Shown: positions 44,907 to 53,379, numbered from the stretch's first letter. The stretch: 64,000 nt of DNA from Halalkalibacillus halophilus DSM 18494 (GCF_000423105.1 NZ_KE383978.1:345450-409449); one strand, 5' to 3'. Numbers and translations: made by a program. The notes: a model not told the origin generated them from the sequence alone.

Positions 44907-45926
44907 ATGAAAGACTTACTTATTGGCGTCACTTTAGGTGATGCCACGGGTATTGGCCCGGAAATAGTCGTAAAATCTTTAGTGGATCCTGAAGTAAGAA
45001 ATCAGGCTACATGGTTAATGGTTGGGGATTACCGAATTCTTCAACAAGGACAAGAGATCGCCGGTGAAGATTTAGGTGTAGAAATAATAAAGGATGCAGA
45101 AGAGGCACAATTAAATTCTGGTACAGTTTATTTTATTGACCTTCAAAATCTTAGCCCAAAGGATTTTCATTTAGGTCAGTTATCAGAAATTTCTGGTAGG
45201 GTGACAGGTGAGACATTGAAATATATTTTGGGATTAGCTAAAAACAAGGTCGTTGACGGGGTGATGTATGGTCCGTTGAATAAAGAAGCATTGCATGTTG
45301 GTGGTTTTCACTTTCAAGATGAATTACACTTCTTTGCTGATTTATTAGATTGTAAAGAAGGTTTTAGTGAAATTAATGTGATGGGTGATTTGTGGGTTAC
45401 AAGGGCGACTTCTCATATTCCGCTAAAAAATGTAAGCGATAACATAACGAAGGAAAAACTTATTCAACGAATTAAATTTGCGAATAAAACTCTCACGGAA
45501 GCTGGTATTACGAATCCGAAGATTGTTGTTTCGGCTTTAAATCCTCATGCAGGTGATGGAGGAATGATGGGAACTGAAGAAATTGATGTCATTTCACCAG
45601 CTATTGCTACTGCACAGGAAGAAGGAATAAATGTTTCAGGTCCATATCCGGCAGATACATTATTTTTAAGGCTAGAAAAAGAGCCATTCGATTGCTTATT
45701 AGCAATGTATCACGATCAAGCTCAAACAGGTATGAAATTACTTGGGTTTAATAAGGGTGTAACTATGAGTGGAGGCTTACCTACTACTCTGACTACTCCG
45801 GCTCACGGTACAGCATTTGATATTGCTGGAGAAAATCAAGCAGATCCTGGTGCCACTAAAGCAGCAATTAACATGGTGGTTACAATGGCTTCAAATAGTT
45901 CTTCAGTAGGGAACTATACCAAATAA
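44907..45926 (+). CDS. PdxA-family protein, diverged second copy
   Basis: 339 aa, RBS AGGAGAG. Clearly homologous to the gene before it (GDATGIGPEI, YGPLNKEAL, LNPHAGDGG, MYHDQAQTG, TPAHGTAFDIAG). The first metal-site motif differs: the GHTE of copy 1 is FQDE here (Q137 in place of His by my alignment), and DQGHI is DQAQTG. The other two histidines are kept. It may act on a different substrate or use a changed metal site, or form a mixed dimer with copy 1. Same operon, 15-nt gap. Confidence 0.85.
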   Translation: MKDLLIGVTLGDATGIGPEIVVKSLVDPEVRNQATWLMVGDYRILQQGQEIAGEDLGVEIIKDAEEAQLNSGTVYFIDLQNLSPKDFHLGQLSEISGRVTGETLKYILGLAKNKVVDGVMYGPLNKEALHVGGFHFQDELHFFADLLDCKEGFSEINVMGDLWVTRATSHIPLKNVSDNITKEKLIQRIKFANKTLTEAGITNPKIVVSALNPHAGDGGMMGTEEIDVISPAIATAQEEGINVSGPYPADTLFLRLEKEPFDCLLAMYHDQAQTGMKLLGFNKGVTMSGGLPTTLTTPAHGTAFDIAGENQADPGATKAAINMVVTMASNSSSVGNYTK

Positions 45927-45944
45927 TATTAAGGGGATGTTACG

Positions 45945-46925
45945 ATGTCTAAATCAACAAAAATTATGTTAAGCACTATTTTGTTAGGAATGATTTTAGT
46001 TTTAGGTGCATGTAATGGGGAAGATTCTCAAGCAGATTATGAAGATTATCCTGAACAACAAATTGATGTGTATGTAGGGCATGGTCCTGGTGGTGGAACA
46101 GATACCTTTGTTAGAACTGTAGCGAATTTAATCGCAGATGATATTGATGCAGATTTTAATGTTATTAACCAAGAAGGTGGCTCTGGTGTAGTTGCTATGC
46201 AAAATGCGATGCAACAACCTGCCGATGGTTATACACTTATTGGAGATTCAGCATTTGCTGTAACAACAGCAGCTGGGACGAATGAACATGGAATTGATGA
46301 AGTGACACCAATTGCACGAGTTCAAAGTGATACTTATGCTATTCAAGTAAGATCGGATCGTTTTGAAGATATTGATGAATTAATTGCATACGCAGAAGAA
46401 AACCCTGGAGAATTAAATATGGGAGCAGTTGGTACGATGGGTATTGATGAAATTACAGCTAGACGCTTTATGAATGAAGCTGGTGTGGATATGAACTACA
46501 TCCCAATGGAGGGTGCAGGACAAATGCACTCCGATATATTGGGTGGACATATTGATTTAATGTTAGAAGAAGTAGGTCCTACCATCTCTTATATTGAAGA
46601 AGAGGAATTTAAGCCATTAGTCTTTTTCGCAGAAGATCGTATTGAAGATTTTGACGATGTACCGACTACTGTTGAAAAAGGATGGGATCTAACAGATGGT
46701 GTGGAAAGGTATTTCTTAGCACCTGCTGATACGCCTCAAGAGATTATTGATATTTTAGAGGACGCAACACAACGTGCGATGGAAACGGAAGAATATCAGG
46801 AGTATGAAGAAAATTCATATTTACATCTTAGAGACGGTTGGATGGGATCAGAAGAATTTGAAGAGAAATTAGAACAAGACATTGAGAATTATGAAGAAAT
46901 AATTTCAGAAATTGAAGGTGAATAA
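45945..46925 (+). CDS. tctC: Tripartite tricarboxylate-family transporter, solute-binding lipoprotein (TctC)
   Basis: 326 aa lipoprotein: lipobox LGAC at about residues 20-23, then an acidic stretch. BugT/TctC fold segments: IDVYVGHGPGGGTDTFVR near the N terminus, VINQEGGSGVVAMQ, GGHIDLMLEEVGP. Captures a carboxylated solute outside the membrane for TctBA. Aspartate/glutamate-rich, in line with other exported proteins here. A hairpin separates it from tctB. Confidence 0.93.
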   Translation: MSKSTKIMLSTILLGMILVLGACNGEDSQADYEDYPEQQIDVYVGHGPGGGTDTFVRTVANLIADDIDADFNVINQEGGSGVVAMQNAMQQPADGYTLIGDSAFAVTTAAGTNEHGIDEVTPIARVQSDTYAIQVRSDRFEDIDELIAYAEENPGELNMGAVGTMGIDEITARRFMNEAGVDMNYIPMEGAGQMHSDILGGHIDLMLEEVGPTISYIEEEEFKPLVFFAEDRIEDFDDVPTTVEKGWDLTDGVERYFLAPADTPQEIIDILEDATQRAMETEEYQEYEENSYLHLRDGWMGSEEFEEKLEQDIENYEEIISEIEGE

Positions 46926-46926
46926 A

Positions 46927-46957
46927 AATTAAAGGGAGGGTTTCCTCCCTTTTAATT
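46927..46957 (+). terminator. Hairpin between tctC and tctB
   Basis: AATTAAAGGGAGG/CCTCCCTTTTAATT (one bulge), loop GTTT. Its T-content is in the stem, so it may be a partial terminator or an mRNA end stabiliser, letting the binding protein be made in excess over the membrane parts. Confidence 0.75.
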
Positions 46958-46970
46958 AAGGGGGTTTACC

Positions 46971-47459
46971 ATGAAAGCTAATATCACCCTGTCCATCATA
47001 ACTATAGGCTTTTCGATATTTTTCTTATATCATGCTTTTCAAATTCCATCTAGTGCAAATGCTCAAATTGGATCGTCTGGGTGGCCGATTATTATACTTA
47101 CATTCACGCTAGCTATGGGTATTTTACAGCTTGTTATTGCTTTAGTTAAAAAAGATGATGAAGCTCAGATAGAAGACGCAGATGCAGAAGAAGGCCTGTT
47201 AATTAAATATAGGCACTTTTATATTTTGTTGTCTATAGCAATCTATTTAGTTCTTTTGCCAGTGGTAGGGTTTGTTGTTGTAACACCTATTTTATTTATT
47301 TTCTTGGTTTGGCTACTCGGAATGAGAAAGATAAAAGATATTGTGTTAGTTAGTCTTATAGGTAATACAATATTCTTTGGAATTTTCATTTTCTTATTAA
47401 GCATTCCATTCCCAAGAGGCATTGGTTTTTTTCGATCATTTAGTTTATTAATCTATTAA
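46971..47459 (+). CDS. tctB: Tripartite tricarboxylate transporter small membrane protein (TctB)
   Basis: 162 aa with four hydrophobic helices (about 8-22, 38-58, 82-112, 122-150) and a short acidic loop between helices 2 and 3. RBS AAGGGGG. Size and position between tctC and tctA fit TctB; sequence conservation in this family is low, so context carries much of the call. Confidence 0.87.
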   Translation: MKANITLSIITIGFSIFFLYHAFQIPSSANAQIGSSGWPIIILTFTLAMGILQLVIALVKKDDEAQIEDADAEEGLLIKYRHFYILLSIAIYLVLLPVVGFVVVTPILFIFLVWLLGMRKIKDIVLVSLIGNTIFFGIFIFLLSIPFPRGIGFFRSFSLLIY

Positions 47460-47478
47460 CCTAAAAGTGGGGATCACT

Positions 47479-48966
47479 ATGATAGAGGGCATTTTATTAG
47501 GACTTGAAAATTTATTCGAACCATTTCACCTAATTATCTTATTGGCTGCCATGCTTATAGGTTTTCTTGGGGGAGCACTTCCGGGTGTAAGTGGTACGAT
47601 GTTAGTAATTATTTTACTTCCAATTTCTTATGGATTGGACACTATATCCGCGTTTATTCTTTTAACAACGATTTATGCAGCTTCTGTCTTTTCGGGTATG
47701 ATTAGTGCGATCTTATTTAGAACGCCAGGAGCCCCAGAGGCAGTCGCGACAGTATTAGATGGATATCCAATGACCCAACAAGGAAAAGCAGGACAAGCTT
47801 TGGGTATTGCGATTTTTAGTTCGGCTACAGGTGGAATTGTTGGGGTGCTCTTTTTAATGACACTAACCCCTTTATTGGCGTCTTTTGCGCTACAGTTTTC
47901 TTCACCAGAGTATTTTGCATTAGCTGTTCTTGGTTTAACAGTAGTGGTTTCATTAAGTGGAGGGGCCTTGATAAAAGGGTTTATTGGAGTTGGCTTAGGT
48001 TTATTTATAGCCACCATAGGAATGGATCCTTTAACTGGCGCTCAGAGATTCACATTTGATTCCGTTAATTTACTAAGTGGGATTGATTTCATCCCTGTCT
48101 TAATTGGTCTATTTGCTATATCAGAGGTACTAAGAAAAAGTAAAGAAGATCAGTCTATCAAACAGCAAATGCAAAAAATTTCTACTAAAATTTTCGATCT
48201 GAAAATATTTCGTCAAATTAAAAATACAATGTTTAGGTCAATTTTGTTAGGGATTTCAGTTGGTATTCTCCCTGGTGTAGGAGCTACAACTGCAGCTATG
48301 CTAAGTTATAGTGAAGCTACTAGGTGGTCAAAAAATCCTGAGAAATTTGGAACTGGTATACCTGAAGGAATTGCAGCTCCGGAGTCCGCAAACAATGCTG
48401 CTGCAATGGGTGCAATGGTGCCGCTTCTATCATTAGGTATCCCAGGAAGTGCTACGACAGCAGTTATTTTAGGAGCATTTATTTTACATGGATTGCAACC
48501 TGGTCCGATGCTAATCTCCAATTCTCCTGACCTAGTATATACTATTTTTATATCTTTACTATTTGTTAACATATTAATTATTATTTTCTCAAAACCATTT
48601 ATCAATTTATTTTCAAAGATCATGAAGTTACCTTATACTGCACTAGGTCCAGTTATCGTTATTTTCTGTATCATCGGGACGTATGCGGTAAGAAACTCGG
48701 TATTGGATATTTGGATTATGCTTCTATTCGGTTTAATTGGTTACTACTTAGATAGACTCAAGTTTCCAATTGCCGCAATAATTTTAGGAATTGTGTTAGG
48801 ACCGATAGCGGAGGTTGAATTTAGAAGAGCACTACAGATGTCTTCAGGAGATCTAAGTATTTTCATGACTAGACCAATCAGTGCGGTACTTCTAAGCTTA
48901 GCTTTAATCGCTTTAATCATTCCGTTAATTAATAAATGGAGAGCTTATAAGTCAAGCCAGGCATAA
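47479..48966 (+). CDS. tctA: Tripartite tricarboxylate transporter large permease (TctA)
   Basis: 495 aa from the ATG at 47479 (GTGGGG site upstream). About twelve helices. Family motifs: GALPGVSGTMLVIILLP, IYAASVFSGMISAILFRTPGAPEAVATVLDGYPM, GILPGVGATTAAMLSYSEA, and GIAAPESANNAAAMGAMVPLLSLGIPGSATTAV. Cation-coupled uptake of the acid captured by TctC, presumed to be the substrate of the kinase/PdxA pathway. Confidence 0.95.
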   Translation: MIEGILLGLENLFEPFHLIILLAAMLIGFLGGALPGVSGTMLVIILLPISYGLDTISAFILLTTIYAASVFSGMISAILFRTPGAPEAVATVLDGYPMTQQGKAGQALGIAIFSSATGGIVGVLFLMTLTPLLASFALQFSSPEYFALAVLGLTVVVSLSGGALIKGFIGVGLGLFIATIGMDPLTGAQRFTFDSVNLLSGIDFIPVLIGLFAISEVLRKSKEDQSIKQQMQKISTKIFDLKIFRQIKNTMFRSILLGISVGILPGVGATTAAMLSYSEATRWSKNPEKFGTGIPEGIAAPESANNAAAMGAMVPLLSLGIPGSATTAVILGAFILHGLQPGPMLISNSPDLVYTIFISLLFVNILIIIFSKPFINLFSKIMKLPYTALGPVIVIFCIIGTYAVRNSVLDIWIMLLFGLIGYYLDRLKFPIAAIILGIVLGPIAEVEFRRALQMSSGDLSIFMTRPISAVLLSLALIALIIPLINKWRAYKSSQA

Positions 48967-49005
48967 GAAAGGTGGGTATATGAAATAAGTTATGTATTTA
49001 TAATT

Positions 49006-49887
49006 TTGCCCATATTTATGGTGTTCCTTTTAGGGTTTATAATTGGGAAATTTAAAGCATTGGATTTAAAGACTTTATCTTTCCTTGCTATAAATGTACT
49101 TTATCCATTGTTAGTCTTTTATACCTTTTATCAAAACCCTATTGGAATCGAACACATTACCGTTTTTATTATATTTCTAACGTTGATTATTTCAATGATT
49201 GTAATTATATCTCTTTATGCGATGACGTTTAAGATAAGTCGCCAAAAAAAATATGCAATGTTTTTGACCGGAATTTTCATGAATGCAGGGAATTTTGGTA
49301 TTCCACTAGTAGTACTTGTTTTTAACGAAGATATAATGACTTATGCTTTAATGGTTATGGTTGTAATGTCAGTATTTATGAATTCGTTAGGGTTATATTT
49401 TGCAACAAGTGGAGCCAATAGTTCTGTTACCATGAAGCAATCATTGTTGAAAGTTTTCAAAATGCCTATGTTAATCGCAATGGTATTAGGAATGCTTACT
49501 CAAGTGTTAAATATTACTTTAACAGATCCCATATTAAATATAATTGCTATGCTATCTGATAGTGCAATTCCACTAGTTATGATTATTCTAGGTTTACAAT
49601 TGGCAAAGATTACTTTTAGAAATGTAGATTATCTATCAGTCTCGTTTATCGTTCTACTACGGTTAGTGATATCTCCCTTAATCGTTATCAGCTTACTTAC
49701 ATTTATTAACCTTGATCCAACCCTTGCTATAGTGGTCATTGTTCTTGCAGCTATGCCCTCAGCAGTGAACACTACAATATTCTCGATCGAATATAAAGTT
49801 GCACCGGACTTCTCGTCAGCGGTTACATTTTTTAGTACAGTTGGCAGCATAATCACCCTACCAATATGGTTGAGTATATTATTATAA
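49006..49887 (+). CDS. AEC (auxin efflux carrier)-type transporter, start region possibly frameshifted
   Basis: 293 aa from a TTG at 49006; about ten helices. N-terminal LPIFMVFLLGFIIGKF, central GIFMNAGNFGIPL and C-terminal AAMPSAVNTTIFSIEYKVAPDFSS are AEC family segments; members move organic acids or amino acids. The open frame continues back to 48967, and SYVFIILP before the TTG looks like real family sequence. AAGGTGGG at 48970 is followed by ATG at 48980, but that ATG reads ATG-AAA-TAA. One missing base after the ATG would join it to the frame (see finding). Last gene of the operon. Confidence 0.78.
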   Translation: MPIFMVFLLGFIIGKFKALDLKTLSFLAINVLYPLLVFYTFYQNPIGIEHITVFIIFLTLIISMIVIISLYAMTFKISRQKKYAMFLTGIFMNAGNFGIPLVVLVFNEDIMTYALMVMVVMSVFMNSLGLYFATSGANSSVTMKQSLLKVFKMPMLIAMVLGMLTQVLNITLTDPILNIIAMLSDSAIPLVMIILGLQLAKITFRNVDYLSVSFIVLLRLVISPLIVISLLTFINLDPTLAIVVIVLAAMPSAVNTTIFSIEYKVAPDFSSAVTFFSTVGSIITLPIWLSILL

Positions 49888-49900
49888 GGTTGAGGTTGGG

Positions 49901-49935
49901 AAAAGCGACTGCTCAAGGTGAGCAGTCGCTTTTTT
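49901..49935 (+). terminator. Terminator of the TctCBA/AEC operon (right copy)
   Basis: AAAAGCGACTGCTC/GAGCAGTCGCTTTTT, loop AAGGT. Nearly identical to the hairpin at 41655-41690. Confidence 0.95.
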
Positions 49936-49955
49936 ATATGGTGTGAGTGGTGCAA

Positions 49956-50045
49956 ATTGGTTAATGGGAGTATAGAAATCGATTATGGGACTATAGAATG
50001 CAATAACGGGAGTATAGAATTCAATAACCGGACTATAGCAAAACA
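49956..50045. repeat. Tandem array, four units of exactly 21 nt (GGGAGTATAGAA core)
   Basis: Cores at 49962, 49983, 50004 and 50025, 21 nt apart, alternate GGAGTATAG and GGACTATAG: TAATGGGAG, TTATGGGAC, TAACGGGAG, TAACCGGAC. Lies between the terminators of convergent units (AEC on plus, pgi on minus). Confidence 0.88.
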
Positions 50046-50061
50046 GCACACGCTAACAAAA

Positions 50062-50090
50062 TAAAAAAAGAAGGGGAGCGGGCCCCTTCT
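50062..50090 (-). terminator. Terminator of pgi
   Basis: On the minus strand AGAAGGGG/CCCCTTCT (6-nt loop) followed by seven T residues, just after the pgi stop codon. Confidence 0.9.
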
Positions 50091-50093
50091 TTT

Positions 50094-51368
50094 CTAATAT
50101 CCTGGTTTTTTTAACAGTTTGAATATATTCTTTTTATAGGCTTCGACGCCTGGTTGGTCGAATGGGTTGACGTCTAGCATGTAGCCGCTGTAGGCGCAGC
50201 TTAGCATGTAGAAGTAGAGGAGGTATCCGACGTGGTAGTCGTCTAATTTTGGTAATGTTAATGTGATGATCGGAACGCTCCCATCCTGGTGTGCTTGGGC
50301 TGTTCCTTCGTATGCTTTTTTGTTGAATTCATGTAGGCTGAGTCCTGCTAGATAGTTCAGTTGATCTTCGTCTGAATCGGCTTCGAACATTTCTAAGTCT
50401 TCGTCAACTTCTTCTACATTTAAGAAAGTCTCGAACAAGTTACGCTTGCCGTCCTGAATGTATTGACCAAGTGAATGTAAGTCGGTCGTGTAAGAGACGG
50501 ACAGAGGTAAAATTCCTTTTCCATCTTTCCCTTCACTTTCACCAAACAGCTGCTTCCACCATTCTTGAATATAATGCAACTTTGGTTCAAAGCTCGCGAA
50601 AATTTCGTTAGTTTTGCCTGCTTCGTATAAGTGATTCCGCAGCAGGGCATAACGAATCGCAGGATTGTACTCAACGTCGAGTTCGTATAGTTCTTTTTCG
50701 GCCGTTTGGGCTCCGTGTAAAACGTTGTTTATATTGATTCCCGCAACCGCAATAGGTAGTAATCCTACTGGGGTGAAAACGGAATAGCGTCCGCCAACGT
50801 CATCAGGTACCACAAAACGTTTGTAGCCTTTTTCCCGGGCAACAGTTAGAAGTGCGCCTTTGTTTTCATCAGTTGTCGCAAATATGCGGGAAGAAGCTTC
50901 ATCGCCGTACCGTTTTTCCATGTATTGTTGTAAAAAACGGAAGGCGACAGCTGGTTCCGTGGTCGTACCTGATTTGGAAATGACGTTAATCGAAACATCT
51001 TTTTGATCAATGTACTCTAGTAATTCTTTCAAATAAGCTCCACTAACTTGATGCCCTGCATATAGCACTTCGACTCCAGCTTTCTGGAAATAGGGTTGTA
51101 GAGCTTCGATCACAGCACGTGCCCCAAGGTAGGACCCGCCAATTCCAATCACGACTAATACGTCAGATTGTTTTTTGATAGTATCCGCGGTTTGTTGAAT
51201 ATCTTGCAAGAGATGCGGATCAAACGAAGAAGGGAAGTCTAGCCAACCTAAAAAGTCTGAACCTGCGCTTTCTTTCCTGTACATTTTAGTTTTAATGTCT
51301 TCGATTTGTTGAATGGTTTCGACGGATAATAAATCAGATTCCCCGTCTGAATAAGATAATTGTATCAA
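50094..51368 (-). CDS. pgi: Glucose-6-phosphate isomerase
   Basis: Interconverts glucose-6-P and fructose-6-P. 424 aa from a TTG start; AAAGGAGAGG lies just upstream and no ATG is available. Motifs: GSDFLGWLDFP, VVIGIGGSYLGARAVIEAL, VISKSGTTTEPAVAFR (phosphate-binding), the catalytic glutamate region and the C-terminal DVNPFDQPGVEAYK with the conserved basic end KLLKKPGY. A little shorter at the N terminus than the B. subtilis enzyme. 14 nt downstream of the neopullulanase gene, same strand. Confidence 0.95.
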   Translation of the reverse strand: MIQLSYSDGESDLLSVETIQQIEDIKTKMYRKESAGSDFLGWLDFPSSFDPHLLQDIQQTADTIKKQSDVLVVIGIGGSYLGARAVIEALQPYFQKAGVEVLYAGHQVSGAYLKELLEYIDQKDVSINVISKSGTTTEPAVAFRFLQQYMEKRYGDEASSRIFATTDENKGALLTVAREKGYKRFVVPDDVGGRYSVFTPVGLLPIAVAGININNVLHGAQTAEKELYELDVEYNPAIRYALLRNHLYEAGKTNEIFASFEPKLHYIQEWWKQLFGESEGKDGKGILPLSVSYTTDLHSLGQYIQDGKRNLFETFLNVEEVDEDLEMFEADSDEDQLNYLAGLSLHEFNKKAYEGTAQAHQDGSVPIITLTLPKLDDYHVGYLLYFYMLSCAYSGYMLDVNPFDQPGVEAYKKNIFKLLKKPGY

Positions 51369-51382
51369 TTGTTTCCTCTCCT

Positions 51383-53119
51383 TTAGTAAACGATGAAACC
51401 TTGTTTTCCTAGAATGATATAGTCACCTGAAAGGGTGCAGTTTGCTTGCAGAAGGGCATGTTTTACTGGACCATCTTTTAGCTGTAGCTTAGTGATTTCA
51501 TCCGTTGTATTCATCACTATCGTAATCTCATTTTCGCCGCTCTCTCGCTTGTAAGCTAATACACCTTGTGAATAATACTCAGGCATAAATGTAATACCCG
51601 CTTCTGGTTGCATACATTCGTTGGTTTTCCTTAAATCTATTAATTTTTTGGTGAATTCTAGCATCTCGTGATCTTGCTGGGATTCATCCCAAACCATACA
51701 TTTCCGGCAACCTGGGTCTTCTCCGCCTGTTAATCCAATTTCATCCCCGTAATAAATACAAGGCGATCCAATAGACGTAAACAGGTATAAAAATAATTGC
51801 TTTGCCTGATCTACGTTTCCTTCACATCTCGTTAAGATGCGCGGGGTATCATGACTTCCTAATAAATTAAAAGCTACCTCGTTTGCATTCTTCGGATAGG
51901 CAGCAAGGGAGCGATTGACTGCATGTTGTAATTCCGTGTGATTCTTTAAATCTCTTACAAAGAAATCGAGAGCGGCTTCGGTAAGTGGGTAATTCATCAC
52001 TGCATCGAATTGGTCCCCTCTAAGCCATGGCAGCGAATCGTGCCAAATTTCTCCTAAAATATAGACGTCTTCTTTGACGTTTTTTACTTCATTTCGAAAG
52101 TCTCTCCAGAAATGATGGTCTACTTCATTGGCAACATCTAAACGCCAGCCATCTATATCAAATTCACGAATCCAATACGTAGCTACATCTAGTAGATATT
52201 GCTTCACTTCATGGTTGGACGTATTTAATTTCGGCATCTTAGGTTCATAGGCGAATGTTTCATAGTTTGGAATTGGTTGATATTCAATTGGAAAACTGTG
52301 AATATGAAACCAATCGACATACTTTGAATTTTCACCATGGGTAAGTACATCTTGAAACGGTTCAAAGTAGAAGCCAGAATGATTAAAAACAGCATCCAAC
52401 ATTACTTTTATTCCCCGATCATGACAAGCTTTAATCAATTTTTTGAATGTTTCTTTATCCCCAAATTGAGGATCGATTTCCATATAGTCCATCGTATCAT
52501 ATTTATGATTGGTATTGGCTTTGAAGATTGGTGTGAAATAGATCCCATTCACGCCTAAATTCTCAATATAATCAAGGTGATCGATGACGCCCTGAAAGTC
52601 TCCCCCAAAGTAGTTGTCGTAATCTGGTTCGTCGCCCCAATCATCCGTGATCTCGGGATTAATCGATGAATCACCGTTCGCAAAACGCTCTGGGAAGATT
52701 TGATACCATACGGTGTTTTTTACCCAACTAGGAGCTTTAAACACATCACCTTTATTTAAATATGGGAATTTGAAAAAGGCATGAGGTAGATCTGTAGGAA
52801 TTTCAGATAAGAATCCTTTTTCCGCTAAAAATTGCGGGACGGTTCCATGGTCTTTTAGTGAAAATAAGTAATGGGTTCGGTTTCGAACTGGTTTGATTTC
52901 CGTTGTCCAGTAATCGAAGCGGTCGTCTTGATAACTAACTTCCATTTTTGATTCGTGGAAGACAGGTCCATGGTCATCATATTCAAATGGGTCCCCGTAA
53001 AAGAGGGAGACTTGTTGTAGGTCGTCACGTTTAGCTTGGAGTCGAACATGCAAGGTTTCTTCGTCATAAGCGTAAACAAAAGGTTCCGTCGATCGATGAG
53101 CAATAGCTTCTTTATTCAT
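51383..53119 (-). CDS. Neopullulanase / cyclomaltodextrinase (GH13)
   Basis: 578 aa from the ATG at 53119 (AGGAGGAG upstream; the longer frame is not conserved). N-terminal CBM34-like domain (about 1-120), then a catalytic barrel: SWVKNTVWYQIFPERFANGD, GVNGIYFTPIF, DAVFNHSG, GWRLDVANE (nucleophile D328), ILGEIWHD (acid E357) and LLGSHDTPR. No signal peptide, so it cleaves imported maltodextrins or cyclodextrins in the cytosol. Divergent from mdxE across a region with two cre-type sites; co-transcribed with pgi. Confidence 0.93.
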   Translation of the reverse strand: MNKEAIAHRSTEPFVYAYDEETLHVRLQAKRDDLQQVSLFYGDPFEYDDHGPVFHESKMEVSYQDDRFDYWTTEIKPVRNRTHYLFSLKDHGTVPQFLAEKGFLSEIPTDLPHAFFKFPYLNKGDVFKAPSWVKNTVWYQIFPERFANGDSSINPEITDDWGDEPDYDNYFGGDFQGVIDHLDYIENLGVNGIYFTPIFKANTNHKYDTMDYMEIDPQFGDKETFKKLIKACHDRGIKVMLDAVFNHSGFYFEPFQDVLTHGENSKYVDWFHIHSFPIEYQPIPNYETFAYEPKMPKLNTSNHEVKQYLLDVATYWIREFDIDGWRLDVANEVDHHFWRDFRNEVKNVKEDVYILGEIWHDSLPWLRGDQFDAVMNYPLTEAALDFFVRDLKNHTELQHAVNRSLAAYPKNANEVAFNLLGSHDTPRILTRCEGNVDQAKQLFLYLFTSIGSPCIYYGDEIGLTGGEDPGCRKCMVWDESQQDHEMLEFTKKLIDLRKTNECMQPEAGITFMPEYYSQGVLAYKRESGENEITIVMNTTDEITKLQLKDGPVKHALLQANCTLSGDYIILGKQGFIVY

Positions 53120-53247
53120 TTTTCTCCTCCTAGTTGTTGCTGAAATAGTTTTCATTAGCATGCCATATTCTAACAGCGTTTTCAATTCGATTGGTAAAAG
53201 GGGGTGTTTTAAAAAGTAGATGGTTGAATTAAATTTTCAAAAAAGTA

Positions 53248-53276
53248 TTGCAATTATGTGACAGTCATGGTTTAAT
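53248..53276 (+). promoter_or_regulatory. Promoter of the maltodextrin operon
   Basis: TTGCAA (53248-53253), a 17-nt spacer and TTTAAT (53271-53276) with an extended TGG element. A cre-type site starts 14 nt downstream, placing it near the transcription start. Confidence 0.55.
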
Positions 53277-53289
53277 ATAAATACATTAG

Positions 53290-53303
53290 TGCAAACGCTT
53301 TCA
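53290..53303. promoter_or_regulatory. cre-type operator 1 (CcpA or MalR)
   Basis: TGCAAACGCTTTCA fits the catabolite-responsive element consensus at all fixed positions. LacI-type MalR proteins bind very similar CG-centred palindromes, so either regulator, or both, may use it. Confidence 0.8.
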
Positions 53304-53365
53304 TTCTATAAAATGTAAATTAAATCAGCTAGAATAGTATGCTTGATTTTATTTTTTGCAATTTG

Positions 53366-53379
53366 TGCAAACGATTGCA
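53366..53379. promoter_or_regulatory. cre-type operator 2 (CcpA or MalR)
   Basis: TGCAAACGATTGCA, a near-perfect CG-centred palindrome, 76 nt downstream of site 1 (centre to centre) and about 100 nt before mdxE. The rest of the 53120-53476 gap holds no gene. Confidence 0.8.
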
